29,043 nt of DNA, from NCBI GenBank assembly GCA_964396185.1, contig CAYNEI010000028.1, forward strand, positions 1 through 29,043, given 5' to 3'. The translations under genes and the position numbers were made by a program. The notes below the pieces were generated by a model. That model saw nothing but the letters and a program-made list of their open reading frames with translations, searched no databases and was not told the DNA's origin. This document shows, one piece after another, positions 22,147 to 29,043 of the stretch. The stretch's first letter is position 1. Every line of letters begins with the position of its first letter. This stretch comes from CAYNEI01 sp964396185 (GTDB taxonomy: Archaea; Thermoplasmatota; SW-10-69-26).

Positions 22147-23574
22147 GTGGCCCTCAGGACGCGCGGACCCGACCCTCGCACGCGACCCGGCGAGCCCCGG
22201 CTTCGGTCTGTCCTGGTGGCCCTCTCTCTGCTTCTTGCCACCGTGATGCTCACGGTCCCTGCATCGTCCGCCGACCCCGAGCCTTGGACCATCCCGCCCG
22301 TCCACGTCGGCGACCAGGTCACCTACAGTGGGATCTTCAACGACACCAAGACCCACACCGTGCTCAACGAGACGCTGGAGACCCGCGATGCGTTCGGCCG
22401 GTTACGCGAGGCGGTCATGGTCGAGGACAGCTTCACGATATCCGGGAACGAGCGGACGGCCTACCGAGCCATCGATGCGCGCACTGGGGTCTTCATCTGG
22501 CTGGGCAGCGCCTTCGAGGAGCCAGACGACCAGGCGGGCCGTGAGTACAGGCAGACCACAACCGGCATGCTGGGCGGGGCCTTGAGTCTCGCAGGCCGCA
22601 CCATGACACCTGGCGAGTCCATCGAGATCCCCCACTGGACCGGACGATCAACCAAACTCGTCACGTTCTCTGTTGGAGACCCGATCACCGTGGACGGTCG
22701 CGAGCGCCTGCCCGTTAGCCCGGATTTTATGGCGGACACGATCTGGTTCGAGCGCGGAAGCCCTTGGCCCGTCTCCGTCGAGTACATCAACGTCGAGGAA
22801 ACCCGGCTGGAGCACTCCCGAGGCGACGATGTGGCGCTCACCGTGCTCGAAGAGCCCTGGCCACCGTGGGAGAAGAACCCACACATGACCTTCCGTGAGC
22901 CCCCACCCTACGGCCCCGTTGTCGAGGACGTCCCCGGCGCCTACTACAACGTCCCCGAGAGGCTCCACGAAGCGATCACATTCGCCGAGGAGAACGCCGA
23001 GGGTCTCCAGGGCTTCATGGAGGACCACCATCCAACGACGCTGCGCGAGACGTGGATGACGCTCGAGCGCGAATGGGCACGGTTCCCCGTACCGGGGACC
23101 GATCTCGCCTATCTCAACCGAACCGCCCAGGTCTTCGAGCTCACCTTCCAGGCGCTCGAGACCGGGGATCAGTGGTACGTGGAGGTCATCGTCTCGAAGG
23201 CTTTCGTCCTCGGCGTCGAGGTGTCCGAGGAGTGGACGTTCGAGGAGGAAGCCCGCGAGACAGCCCACCTCTTGACCGCGGACCCCCTGTTCGAGGGCAC
23301 CCACGTGGAGTACTCCACGTGGGCGAGCCTTGCCCACATGGAGATGGGGGACTGGGAGTTCGCTCGCTACATCGTTCAGACCAACAACTGGGGGGACGCG
23401 AAGCTATCATACATGTATAAGTCGGGCTGCGGGGGCTCGATTTGCGTCAACAACCTCACATGGATCCAGATGCACTCCAGCTCCGGGGCCCTGACAGGCA
23501 CGATGGGAGAACCCACGGGGGCGGTCCTCCACGACTTCGACGAGAAGGGGCCGTGGAAGGTGCTCAGCGAGTAG
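22147..23574 (+). CDS. Secreted protein of unknown function
   Basis: Protein of 475 residues. A basic N-terminus and hydrophobic stretch (LRSVLVALSLLLATVMLTV) ending in ASSA predict a cleavable signal peptide near residue 42. The first 220 mature residues look beta-rich (IPPVHVGDQVTYSG, VEDSFTISGNERTAYRAIDA). A helical segment follows (PERLHEAITFAEENAEGLQGF), then more strands. Two cysteines near the C-terminus (SGCGGSICVNN) could form a disulfide. No membrane anchor or lipobox is present. The protein resembles no family I can name. GTG at 22147 is supported by the GGAGG site 12 bases upstream. Confidence 0.75.
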   Translation: MALRTRGPDPRTRPGEPRLRSVLVALSLLLATVMLTVPASSADPEPWTIPPVHVGDQVTYSGIFNDTKTHTVLNETLETRDAFGRLREAVMVEDSFTISGNERTAYRAIDARTGVFIWLGSAFEEPDDQAGREYRQTTTGMLGGALSLAGRTMTPGESIEIPHWTGRSTKLVTFSVGDPITVDGRERLPVSPDFMADTIWFERGSPWPVSVEYINVEETRLEHSRGDDVALTVLEEPWPPWEKNPHMTFREPPPYGPVVEDVPGAYYNVPERLHEAITFAEENAEGLQGFMEDHHPTTLRETWMTLEREWARFPVPGTDLAYLNRTAQVFELTFQALETGDQWYVEVIVSKAFVLGVEVSEEWTFEEEARETAHLLTADPLFEGTHVEYSTWASLAHMEMGDWEFARYIVQTNNWGDAKLSYMYKSGCGGSICVNNLTWIQMHSSSGALTGTMGEPTGAVLHDFDEKGPWKVLSE

Positions 23575-23665
23575 TCTCAGGCAGATTCTGGACCCACCCG
23601 CCAACCACCCGCCCACCGCCGGCCCGCGGAGACGGTGCTGGGGCCCGAGGTCTGTAGCATCGCCT

Positions 23666-24082
23666 CTACGAGAGCGATGCAACGATGCGCGCGCACACGT
23701 CATCCAGGTCCGTCTCTTGCGGGCCCTCGAAGAGCGCGTGGATGGGGCCGAAATTGTCCGCCCGGTAGCGCGGGATGATGTGGAGATGGACGTGGGGCAC
23801 CTCCTGGCCTGCGGCTTCGCCGTCGTTCCAGGCCACGGTGGCCCCCTCGGCACCGACGGCCTTCTCGACGGCTGCCGCGATGCGTGGAACGTTGGCGAAG
23901 TAGGTGCTGGCCTGGGGCTCGTCGAGGTCCCCGAGGCGCTCGGCGTGGACCTTGGGGATCACGAGCGTGTGGCCCTCAGCCAGGGGGTTGATGTCCAGGA
24001 AGGCGAGCACGTCGTCGTCCTCGTAGACCGTCTTAGCGGGGATCTCGCCGGCTGCGATCTGGCAGAAGAGGCACTCGGGCAT
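23666..24082 (-). CDS. HIT-family nucleotide hydrolase/transferase
   Basis: Protein of 138 residues of the histidine triad superfamily. MPECLFCQIAAGEIPAKTVYEDDDVLAFLDI is the HINT-type opening (a CxxC that may bind zinc), and the active site is HVHLHII near residue 98. HINT/FHIT-like enzymes cleave nucleoside phosphoramidates or dinucleoside polyphosphates in the cytoplasm. ATG at 24082 was chosen over an in-frame ATG at 24109 because homology starts here and GGAG lies six bases upstream. The shared TATA box at 24111-24120 would give a leader of about eight bases. Divergent from the gene at 24143. Confidence 0.93.
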   Translation of the reverse strand: MPECLFCQIAAGEIPAKTVYEDDDVLAFLDINPLAEGHTLVIPKVHAERLGDLDEPQASTYFANVPRIAAAVEKAVGAEGATVAWNDGEAAGQEVPHVHLHIIPRYRADNFGPIHALFEGPQETDLDDVCARIVASLS

Positions 24083-24110
24083 GGTTCTCCTGGTGAAGAG
24101 GCTGCCCACA

Positions 24111-24120
24111 ACCTATAAGA
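24111..24120. promoter_or_regulatory. Shared bidirectional TATA box between HIT and PorA-like genes
   Basis: CTATAAG (24113-24119) reads as CTTATAG on the other strand. It is 27 bases from the rightward GTG at 24143, giving a leaderless message, and about 34 bases from the leftward ATG at 24082, giving a very short leader. One symmetric box could serve both genes. Confidence 0.55.
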
Positions 24121-24142
24121 GCTGTCTCGCAAGCCTTCGCGC

Positions 24143-25036
24143 GTGGTGGCCTCCTTGACCCGTTCCTCGCTGTTCCGGCGGGGGGCGCTCCTGCTCACCG
24201 GCTTGCTCCTGCTGGCTGCAGCCGCGGCCATCGCCGTAGACAGGACCTCGGCACCCATCCAGGCCGAGCCTGGCTCCTCGACCACGACCCAGGAGGAGAT
24301 CGCCTACTGGACGCCCGAGCAGGGCTGGCGCGAGCAGGTGCGAGAGCGCACGGAACGCATCGTGGAGCGCCAGGACGGCCTGGCCCTCCAAGGAACCCTC
24401 TCAGGCGCCTTCTCGCCGCGCGGTGGCGCGTTCACGCTGCCCGTCGACGAGGGGCTCGAGGTCACCGGTGAGCCCGGCGTTCGCGCCGGTTTCCCATCGA
24501 CGCCGCTCTTCGGCGAGATCCGGGACGTGGTCCACCTCGGTGTCCCCTGGGACAACGAGCACGGGCTGGCCGTGGGTGCCATCGACGCCTTCCACCGCAT
24601 GGGCACCGAGCAGCGAGGCGGTGTGACCCTGATCGAGTACGATGCCCGCCACGTGGGCCAGTTCCTCGTCACAGATGGCACCATCTGGTACCGAGCCACC
24701 GCGCGCACCGCCCTGGTCGAGCCGCTCACCGGCATGGTGGTGGACTACCGGGACCACGAGACCCTCTGGAGCGAGCCCGTGCACGGCCCTCTGGGGGAGA
24801 CCGGCCTCCCGCTGCTGGGCGATCTCGACGAGCGGTTCACCCACCGGGAGCGCGTCTGGGCGTCCGATGTGCGACCCACGCCTGAGGCGAGCCAGGCGCT
24901 GCTGGAGCGGGCCATCGATGCCCGCCACGACCACCTCTGGGATCTGGCCCTCCCCATCCTCCCTGCGCTTGTGGCCGGCGAGCTCGCCATCGGCATGGCG
25001 CTCGTGGGCCGACCGGAACGTTGGCTGCACCCGTAG
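24143..25036 (+). CDS. DUF3068/PorA-like membrane protein
   Basis: Protein of 297 residues with an N-terminal helix (about 12-34) and a C-terminal helix (about 272-292) bracketing an external domain, the layout of DUF3068 (annotated as porin PorA family in actinobacteria). The segment TIWYRATARTALVEPLTGMV, followed by VDYRDHE, matches the family pattern (R-T-x-x-VEP-x-TG-x-x-VD-x-x-x-H). An upstream GVPWDNEHG resembles its F-P-F-D-T-x-K block. Pore activity is not implied by this sequence. GTG at 24143 is 27 bases from a TATA box, so translation is probably leaderless. Confidence 0.6.
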   Translation: MVASLTRSSLFRRGALLLTGLLLLAAAAAIAVDRTSAPIQAEPGSSTTTQEEIAYWTPEQGWREQVRERTERIVERQDGLALQGTLSGAFSPRGGAFTLPVDEGLEVTGEPGVRAGFPSTPLFGEIRDVVHLGVPWDNEHGLAVGAIDAFHRMGTEQRGGVTLIEYDARHVGQFLVTDGTIWYRATARTALVEPLTGMVVDYRDHETLWSEPVHGPLGETGLPLLGDLDERFTHRERVWASDVRPTPEASQALLERAIDARHDHLWDLALPILPALVAGELAIGMALVGRPERWLHP

Positions 25037-25092
25037 CCTCCATCGGTAGGGTCGCGCCTTCTCGCAGGCACGGATGAGCCAATCAGGTAACC

Positions 25093-25107
25093 TTATAACC
25101 GTTATAA
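25093..25107 (+). promoter_or_regulatory. Tandem TTATAA boxes upstream of a small gene
   Basis: Direct repeats CTTATAACC and GTTATAACC (25092-25109) are present. The second TTATAA (25102-25107) is about 25 bases before the ATG at 25130, fitting a leaderless promoter. The first may be an alternative site or part of an operator. Confidence 0.55.
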
Positions 25108-25129
25108 CCCGTGGTCTCCACGGGAACCG

Positions 25130-25303
25130 ATGGTTCGATGGAAGACGATACCGGTTAAGCCGGAGACGCATGAGCGTCTCACAGCCTACAAGATGGGCAA
25201 GGCGACCTACGACGACATCGTCAACGGGCTCATGGACATGGTCCCCCTCGAGGAGTACGCGGCCCACTACTTGGCCGAGCAGAAGCGCTCGGACGATGAC
25301 TAG
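25130..25303 (+). CDS. Small 57-residue protein, possibly antitoxin-like
   Basis: ATG at 25130 to TAG at 25303. It starts MVRWKTIPVKPETHERLTAY, then KMGKATYDDIVNGLMD. This beta-strand, short helix, K-x-G-x-x-T-Y-D-(D/E)-(I/V)-(I/V) arrangement is typical of small archaeal ribbon-helix-helix antitoxin-like proteins (V-x-(P/E)-x-x-(H/R)-x-R-L...G-x-T-Y-D-D-V). The acidic tail ends SDDD. No toxin gene is adjacent. The well-placed TATA boxes upstream support expression. Function is inferred only from pattern. Confidence 0.65.
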   Translation: MVRWKTIPVKPETHERLTAYKMGKATYDDIVNGLMDMVPLEEYAAHYLAEQKRSDDD

Positions 25304-25315
25304 CCTGCTCGCTTG

Positions 25316-25330
25316 CCCCGCCTGGCGGGG
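25316..25330. terminator. Compact hairpin between convergent genes
   Basis: CCCCGC-CTG-GCGGGG sits between the stop of the small plus-strand gene (25303) and that of the minus-strand lipoprotein gene (25331). It could terminate both transcripts, although no flanking T-run is strong. Confidence 0.45.
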
Positions 25331-26542
25331 TTAGCACGGCGCTTGGCCGCGGAACGCGAGGCGGCCGTCGTAGAGCAGCTCAAGGGTTCCCCACGGGCAG
25401 TCCAGCACGATCTCGTTGCCCGGCTGCCACGTCCCGTTCCCCACAGGTTCACCGTTCGCGGTCACCCGCTGCAGATCGAGATCGCCGAGCCGGGAGAAGA
25501 CCAGCTCGGCTGTCAACGTGTTCCGTTCGGAGGACAGCTCGAGGTCGAGAAGGGGTTGGCCTGGGGATCGCTGGCAGGTCGTGAAGGTCTGGACGATGAG
25601 CGTGCCCCGCACCGACAACGAGAAGCGGCGCTGACCGTCGGTCGGGCACGTGGCGACCAGGTCCTCGCCGGCGAGCCAGATATCGGGCGGGGCCTCGAGC
25701 GTCGCCGAGGCGTTGAGCACGGCGGTCTCGTTGCCCCAGTGCGCCTCGATCTGCTCGAGCTCGAAGGGCCCGTCGGTCGCGTTGCCGAGCGTGATGGAGA
25801 TCCCGTCCTGCTGGCCGTCGCCGTCCACGTCGATGGAGGAGAGCTCGTGCGGTGCATCGACGCCAGGGATGAAGGCCTCGCAGGTGGCCATGGAGAGCCC
25901 CGGGAGCGCGCGCTGCCGCCAGACCAGATCCAACGTGTCCCCTCCCCGAAGGCACGGCGTGTAGAGCTCGGTTCCGTTCGTCGCCGTCCCGCGGGCGAGC
26001 TCGCTCTTCAGAGGCGTCGCGTAGATGCGCAGGGTTTGGGTGCCAGCGGTGGCGTTGAGCTCTGAGAGATCCACGGGCCCGCCGGCCACCAGCGTGAGCT
26101 GGACAGCGTCGTTGCGCCCGTCGGCATCACCGTCCACGACGCGACCCTGGAAGAAGGGGGGGCTGGCCGGGACGGGCACGCCGCACTCGGTGGCCACCAC
26201 CTTCTTGAGCTCCCCGGCGACCCAGACCTCGTACTCGTTGAAGCCATCCGGGCACGCCAGCACCAGGCTGGTGCCAGGCACCCAGGCCTGCTTGGAGAAG
26301 GAACCATCCAGCTCGAGGCGCACACCGTCCCGATGCACCGCGAGCTCGTCGCGGGGGATGGGGGCCGGTGCTCGGAGCAAGGTGAGGTTGAGGGCATCAG
26401 AGAGCCCATCGCCATCCTGGTCGATGCGCGTGGACCGGAAGACGATGGCGTCCTCGGAGGCTCCGGGGCCCGGATCCACCGGTGCCGGCGTCGTGCAACC
26501 CGCCGTGAGCAGCAGCCATGCGCAGAGCCAGACCAGCCGCAT
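25331..26542 (-). CDS. Secreted lipoprotein with four repeated pilin-like beta modules
   Basis: Protein of 403 residues. The lipobox LTAGC (Cys16) indicates lipid anchoring. Three segments open with calcium-site-like acidic motifs, DQDGDGLSD (about 41), DGDADGRND (about 137) and DVDGDGQQD (about 239), each followed by a strand (LNLTLLR, VQLTLVA, ISITLGN). Then come a leucine-rich turn, a W-x-x-G or GGD-x-L box and a cysteine-containing CP strand. A fourth copy lacks the acidic motif (LDLELSSERNTLTAEL ... WQPGNEIVLDCP). The strand order recalls the soluble beta domain of archaeal type IV pilins, but no pilin N-terminal helix exists. Cysteines in pairs per module suggest disulfides. Possibly a surface or matrix protein. 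ATG at 26542 is 28 bases from a shared TATA box. Confidence 0.7.
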   Translation of the reverse strand: MRLVWLCAWLLLTAGCTTPAPVDPGPGASEDAIVFRSTRIDQDGDGLSDALNLTLLRAPAPIPRDELAVHRDGVRLELDGSFSKQAWVPGTSLVLACPDGFNEYEVWVAGELKKVVATECGVPVPASPPFFQGRVVDGDADGRNDAVQLTLVAGGPVDLSELNATAGTQTLRIYATPLKSELARGTATNGTELYTPCLRGGDTLDLVWRQRALPGLSMATCEAFIPGVDAPHELSSIDVDGDGQQDGISITLGNATDGPFELEQIEAHWGNETAVLNASATLEAPPDIWLAGEDLVATCPTDGQRRFSLSVRGTLIVQTFTTCQRSPGQPLLDLELSSERNTLTAELVFSRLGDLDLQRVTANGEPVGNGTWQPGNEIVLDCPWGTLELLYDGRLAFRGQAPC

Positions 26543-26564
26543 CTGGCCTCAGACTGGGGCGAAA

Positions 26565-26574
26565 GCGTAAATCC
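26565..26574. promoter_or_regulatory. Shared TATA-like box between the lipoprotein and archease genes
   Basis: GCGTAAATCC is the only AT-rich spot in the 59-base divergent spacer. Its centre is 28 bases from the leftward ATG (26542) and about 32 bases from the rightward GTG (26602), suggesting one box drives both directions with no or very short leaders. Confidence 0.45.
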
Positions 26575-26601
26575 GTTGTCCTCTGTGGCTCGCCGAGAGC
26601 C

Positions 26602-27021
26602 GTGTCCCCCTGGAGCATCATCGAGCATACCGCTGACGTTGGCCTGAAGGTCGAGGCCGAGAGCCTGTCAGCCGCTCTCTCGGACCTGGTGGACGGCTAC
26701 GCCGCCTTGGTCTGCCCGGACGGAGGCATCGAGCCAAGCCAGTCCAGACAGATCGCCATCGGCTCGCCTGCCCTGGACGACTTGGTCGTGGACCTGCTCG
26801 ATGAGCTCAACTTCATCAACCAGACCGAGGGGTTCCTGCCGGCCACCTGCCGGGCCACGATCCAGCCCACCTCCTCTGGCGTGCAGGCGACCCTGGAGCT
26901 CGAGGGCGAGATCTACGACCCTGAGCGCCACGGGCACCTCATGGAGATCAAGGCCACGACCTACCACGACCTGGTGGTGGAGCGCGACCCCGCACGCATC
27001 GAGGTCATCTTCGACATCTAG
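26602..27021 (+). CDS. Archease (activator of RtcB tRNA ligase)
   Basis: Protein of 139 residues, the normal size for archease, which helps RtcB guanylylation and multiple turnover in tRNA splicing and RNA repair. Family landmarks are IEHTADVGLKVEAESLSAAL at residues 6-25 (His and Asp are metal ligands), DELNFINQTEGFLP in the middle, and HLMEIKATTYHDLVVE near the end (conserved His, Glu, Lys). The C-terminal strand VIFDI completes the fold. GTG at 26602 is used because homology begins here; an earlier in-frame ATG at 26518 would extend through the promoter and the opposite gene. No rtcB is in the window. Confidence 0.93.
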   Translation: MSPWSIIEHTADVGLKVEAESLSAALSDLVDGYAALVCPDGGIEPSQSRQIAIGSPALDDLVVDLLDELNFINQTEGFLPATCRATIQPTSSGVQATLELEGEIYDPERHGHLMEIKATTYHDLVVERDPARIEVIFDI

Positions 27022-27023
27022 CC

Positions 27024-27212
27024 CGCCCTTTTCTTTGTTGGGGCCTCTGGGCCCCGAGGGCGGCGCAAAGAAAACGGCGGCGAACAAGAAACGCCGCCCT
27101 CGCGCTCCGCAGGCCCCAAGGACGTCAGGCTGGATGCTTGGAGGCGGTGATGGCGCTATCTCTCGATGTCTGCGCTTGCGGCCGCCCGGTCAGTGGCGCT
27201 GTCGGCATCTTC
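27024..27212 (+). repeat. Intergenic structured repeat element, copy 2
   Basis: Homologue of 4243-4430, again starting just after a plus-strand stop codon (archease, two bases away). Pairings: TTTTCTTTG (27029-27037) with CAAAGAAAA (27066-27074); TTGGGGCCT (27038-27046) with AGGCCCCAA (27111-27119), 9 bp perfect; and CGAGGGCGGCG (27055-27065) with CGCCGCCCTCG (27092-27102), 11 bp perfect. The stem sequences differ from copy 1 by paired changes, while the loop 27066-27091 differs at only two places. The rest of the spacer, 27213-27394, holds no gene I can support. Confidence 0.8.
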
Positions 27213-27394
27213 GCGGTCGATACCCCACTGCGACGCCACCGCTGGTGCGATGATGGGCAGAACCAATCCGTTGCAGCCTGACGGCCGCTCCCTTCCGGCC
27301 GTGCCCGGCCGGCGTCGTCCCTTGTGCCCCCCGCCCCAACCGGCTTCCATACTCGGTGCGCTCCCCTTCCCCCGCCGAAGGTCCCCGCGGCCCA

Positions 27395-27479
27395 CCGTGT
27401 GCTCCGTGCTCTCCGTGGTTCCTCTTCCCATCTACCGTTGGGCTTCGTGGCCCGCTGTGCCCATCGTGTCCCTCGTGGT
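27395..27479. repeat. Degenerate short-period repeat (CGTGG/CACGGAG units)
   Basis: Two related tracts, 27395-27419 and 27445-27479, each contain CCGTG or TCGTG units every seven to ten bases and both end CGTGGT. They read as CACGGAG-like or CACGAGG-like units on the minus strand. This periodic intergenic repeat type is similar in style to that at 20651-20743. It lies between the archease-side element and the fumarase 3' end. Coding is unlikely. Confidence 0.55.
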
Positions 27480-27526
27480 CCTGATCCCAGATACCGTCGC
27501 CCTCACCGGTACCGGAGCGCCTCCCG

Positions 27527-28939
27527 CTAGTTCTTCTCGGGCCGCGTCATGGCATCGACGTCCAGGGCCTCGTCCACCGCATCCTCGTCCATCAGGCCCA
27601 TGTCCACCACGACCTCGCGCACGGGCTTGCGCTCCTTGTAGGCCCGCTTGGCCACCTCGGCGGCTTTCTCGTAGCCGATGTGGGGGTTGAGCGCCGTGGC
27701 GATGGCGGTGGAGCGCTCGATGTACGCAGCGCACTGCTCCTCGTCGGCCTCGATCCCCTCGATGCATTTGTCCACGAAGATGCCGCTGACGTTGGCGAGC
27801 AGCTCGATGGAGGAGAGGAGGTTCGTGGCCATCATGGGGAGCATGGCGTTGAGATCGAGCTGGCCCCACTGGCCGCCCACGGTGACAGCCTGGTGGTTGC
27901 CGTTGACCTGGGCGCCCACCATGACCACGGACTCGCAGATCACGGGGTTGACCTTGCCGGGCATGATGCTGGAACCGGGCTGGATGGCCGGCAGGATGAG
28001 CTCGCCGAGCCCGCAGCGGGGCCCGCTGGCAAGCAAGCGGATGTCGTTGGCGATCTTCATGAGGCTGGCGGCGGTCTGGTTGAGCGCGCCTGACACGAAG
28101 ACGAAGGCGTCCCGGCTGCCCTGGGCCTCGAAGTGGTCGGCGGCCTCCACGAACTCGGTGGCGGTCAGATCGCTGAGCTCGTCTGCCACCTGGGAACCGA
28201 AGCCTGGCGCGGCGTTCAAGCCCGTGCCCACCGCGGTGCCACCGATGGCCACCTCGCGCAGCTCGGCGCTGGCCGCCTCGAGGCGGCGCTGGCTCCCGCG
28301 GACCATGGCAGCGTAGCCCCCGAACTCCTGGCCCAACCGGATGGGTACTGCGTCCTGGAGATGGGTGCGGGCGATCTTGACCACGTGGTCGAAGGCATCG
28401 GCCTTGGCCTCCAGCGCCCCGGCCAGCTCGTCGAGGGCTGGGAGCAGGTCCTCCTCCATGGCCAGCAGGGCCGAGACGTGCATGGTCGTGGGGATGACGT
28501 CGTTGCTGGACTGGCCCAGGTTGACGTGGTCGTTGGGATGCACGAGCTTGGCGCCGGGCTCTGCACCGAGGATCTGGCTGGCCCGGTTGGCGATGACCTC
28601 GTTGGCGTTCATGTTCGTCGAGGTGCCCGAGCCGGTCTGGAAGACGTCGATGGGGAACTGGTCGTCCAGCTTGCCATCCGCCAGCTCAGCCGCGGCCGTC
28701 TCGATGGCATCGGCGGTTTTCTCATCGAGCAGGCCAAGGCGCTTGTTGACCCGGGCACAGGCCAGCTTGACGAAGCCCATGGCGTGCACGAACCGGGGTG
28801 GGAGGCCTTGTCCGCTGACGGGGAAGTTCTCCACGGCGCGCTGGGTGGAGGCGCCGTAGAGAGCGGTGGCAGGGACGTGGACCTCGCCCATGGTGTCGCG
28901 CTCGATCCGGGTCTCGCCGGTGGGCTCTTCCGAGGCCAT
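27527..28939 (-). CDS. fumC: Fumarate hydratase class II
   Basis: Interconverts fumarate and L-malate in the citric acid cycle. The 470-residue protein matches class II fumarases over its whole length. It shows TRIERDTMGEVHVP at the start, QTGSGTSTNMNANEVIANRA, HPNDHVNLGQSSNDVIPT, the general-base region RTHLQDAVPI with His193, and the signature SS-loop GSSIMPGKVNP (residues 322-332) carrying the catalytic Ser. These distinguish it from aspartase and argininosuccinate lyase. ATG at 28939 begins 10 residues before the conserved start; a longer in-frame start (28969) is less likely. It lies 54 bases after the end of the partial gene at the right edge and may be cotranscribed with it. Confidence 0.96.
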   Translation of the reverse strand: MASEEPTGETRIERDTMGEVHVPATALYGASTQRAVENFPVSGQGLPPRFVHAMGFVKLACARVNKRLGLLDEKTADAIETAAAELADGKLDDQFPIDVFQTGSGTSTNMNANEVIANRASQILGAEPGAKLVHPNDHVNLGQSSNDVIPTTMHVSALLAMEEDLLPALDELAGALEAKADAFDHVVKIARTHLQDAVPIRLGQEFGGYAAMVRGSQRRLEAASAELREVAIGGTAVGTGLNAAPGFGSQVADELSDLTATEFVEAADHFEAQGSRDAFVFVSGALNQTAASLMKIANDIRLLASGPRCGLGELILPAIQPGSSIMPGKVNPVICESVVMVGAQVNGNHQAVTVGGQWGQLDLNAMLPMMATNLLSSIELLANVSGIFVDKCIEGIEADEEQCAAYIERSTAIATALNPHIGYEKAAEVAKRAYKERKPVREVVVDMGLMDEDAVDEALDVDAMTRPEKN

Positions 28940-28993
28940 GGGTGCTCCAACACCTCGCCCCTCTTCCACGTTTCGGCCCAGCGCCTCGCAGGC

Positions 28994-29043
28994 TCAGCCT
29001 GCGTCGTCGCCGTTGCCGAGCACGCGCATGGTCTCCGCGCCAG
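28994..29043 (-). CDS. 3' end of an unidentified gene running off the right edge
   Basis: The minus-strand frame reads GAETMRVLGNGDDAG followed by TGA at 28994. Only 15 codons are visible, so no family can be named. Gene-like codon use and a spacing of 54 bases to fumC support a real upstream gene in the same direction. Confidence 0.4.
   Translation of the reverse strand, partial: GAETMRVLGNGDDAG

Noticed and set aside
27156..27431. Small minus-strand protein starting with TTEST/EHT repeats
   Set aside because: This is the translation of a CACGGAG-type periodic DNA repeat, a known annotation artefact.
1..29043. tRNA, rRNA, CRISPR arrays, insertion sequences
   Set aside because: I saw no TpsiC-type arm with matching acceptor stem, no rRNA core motifs, no regularly spaced identical repeats and no transposase frame. 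Reading by eye can miss a tRNA with an intron.

Overview
The window reads as a GC-rich archaeal genome fragment, most likely from a euryarchaeal lineage such as Thermoplasmatota (an inference; no rRNA is present to confirm it). The archaeal signs are an AbrB-PhoU fusion regulator, archease, a CDKAL1/MtaB-type tRNA methylthiotransferase, DUF217-type VapB antitoxin, lipoprotein and C-terminal PG-x-G...RRR surface anchors, and many TATA-like boxes placed about 25-28 bases upstream of start codons, as expected for leaderless transcripts. Two runs of exactly 100 N (1860-1959 and 17282-17381) are scaffold gaps, so this is a draft assembly, probably a metagenome bin.

Layout. 1-2744 (minus strand) is a phosphate module: AbrB-PhoU regulator, DUF47 accessory protein and PiT phosphate transporter. 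2875-4242 (plus) holds a class I glutamine amidotransferase and a HAD-type 5'-nucleotidase. 4504-5959 (minus) is a tightly overlapping arsenic operon arsR-aquaporin-arsC, in which a channel replaces the usual arsenite pump. Next come an orphan VapB antitoxin, a decayed copy of the methylthiotransferase tail, and a multi-pass membrane protein.

7920-16733 (minus) is the centrepiece: a four-gene secreted or surface operon started by a well-placed TATA box. It encodes a membrane-anchored beta-propeller/PKD receptor-like protein, a metzincin zinc-protease lipoprotein, a subtilisin-family protease and an S15/CocE-type serine hydrolase. The last three are chained by ATGA stop/start overlaps, and a remnant of a further gene follows. 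This looks like an extracellular protein-degradation unit. A second S15/CocE lipoprotein lies separately at 18828-20651.

16781-18620 (minus) carries the intact methylthiotransferase (interrupted by a gap) and a VapBC toxin-antitoxin pair with a palindromic operator. 20806-25303 (mostly plus) holds a YkgJ-type cysteine-cluster protein, a secreted protein of unknown function, a HIT hydrolase (minus), a DUF3068/PorA-like membrane protein and a 57-residue possible antitoxin-like protein. 25331-28939 holds a four-module secreted lipoprotein (minus), archease (plus) and class II fumarase (minus); the end of another gene reaches the right edge.

The most unexplained signal is a pair of about 190-base intergenic elements (4243-4430 and 27024-27212). 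Each begins directly after a stop codon. They are clearly homologous, and their long stems differ in sequence while keeping perfect pairing around a nearly invariant A-rich loop. This suggests a mobile or multicopy structured RNA/DNA element.
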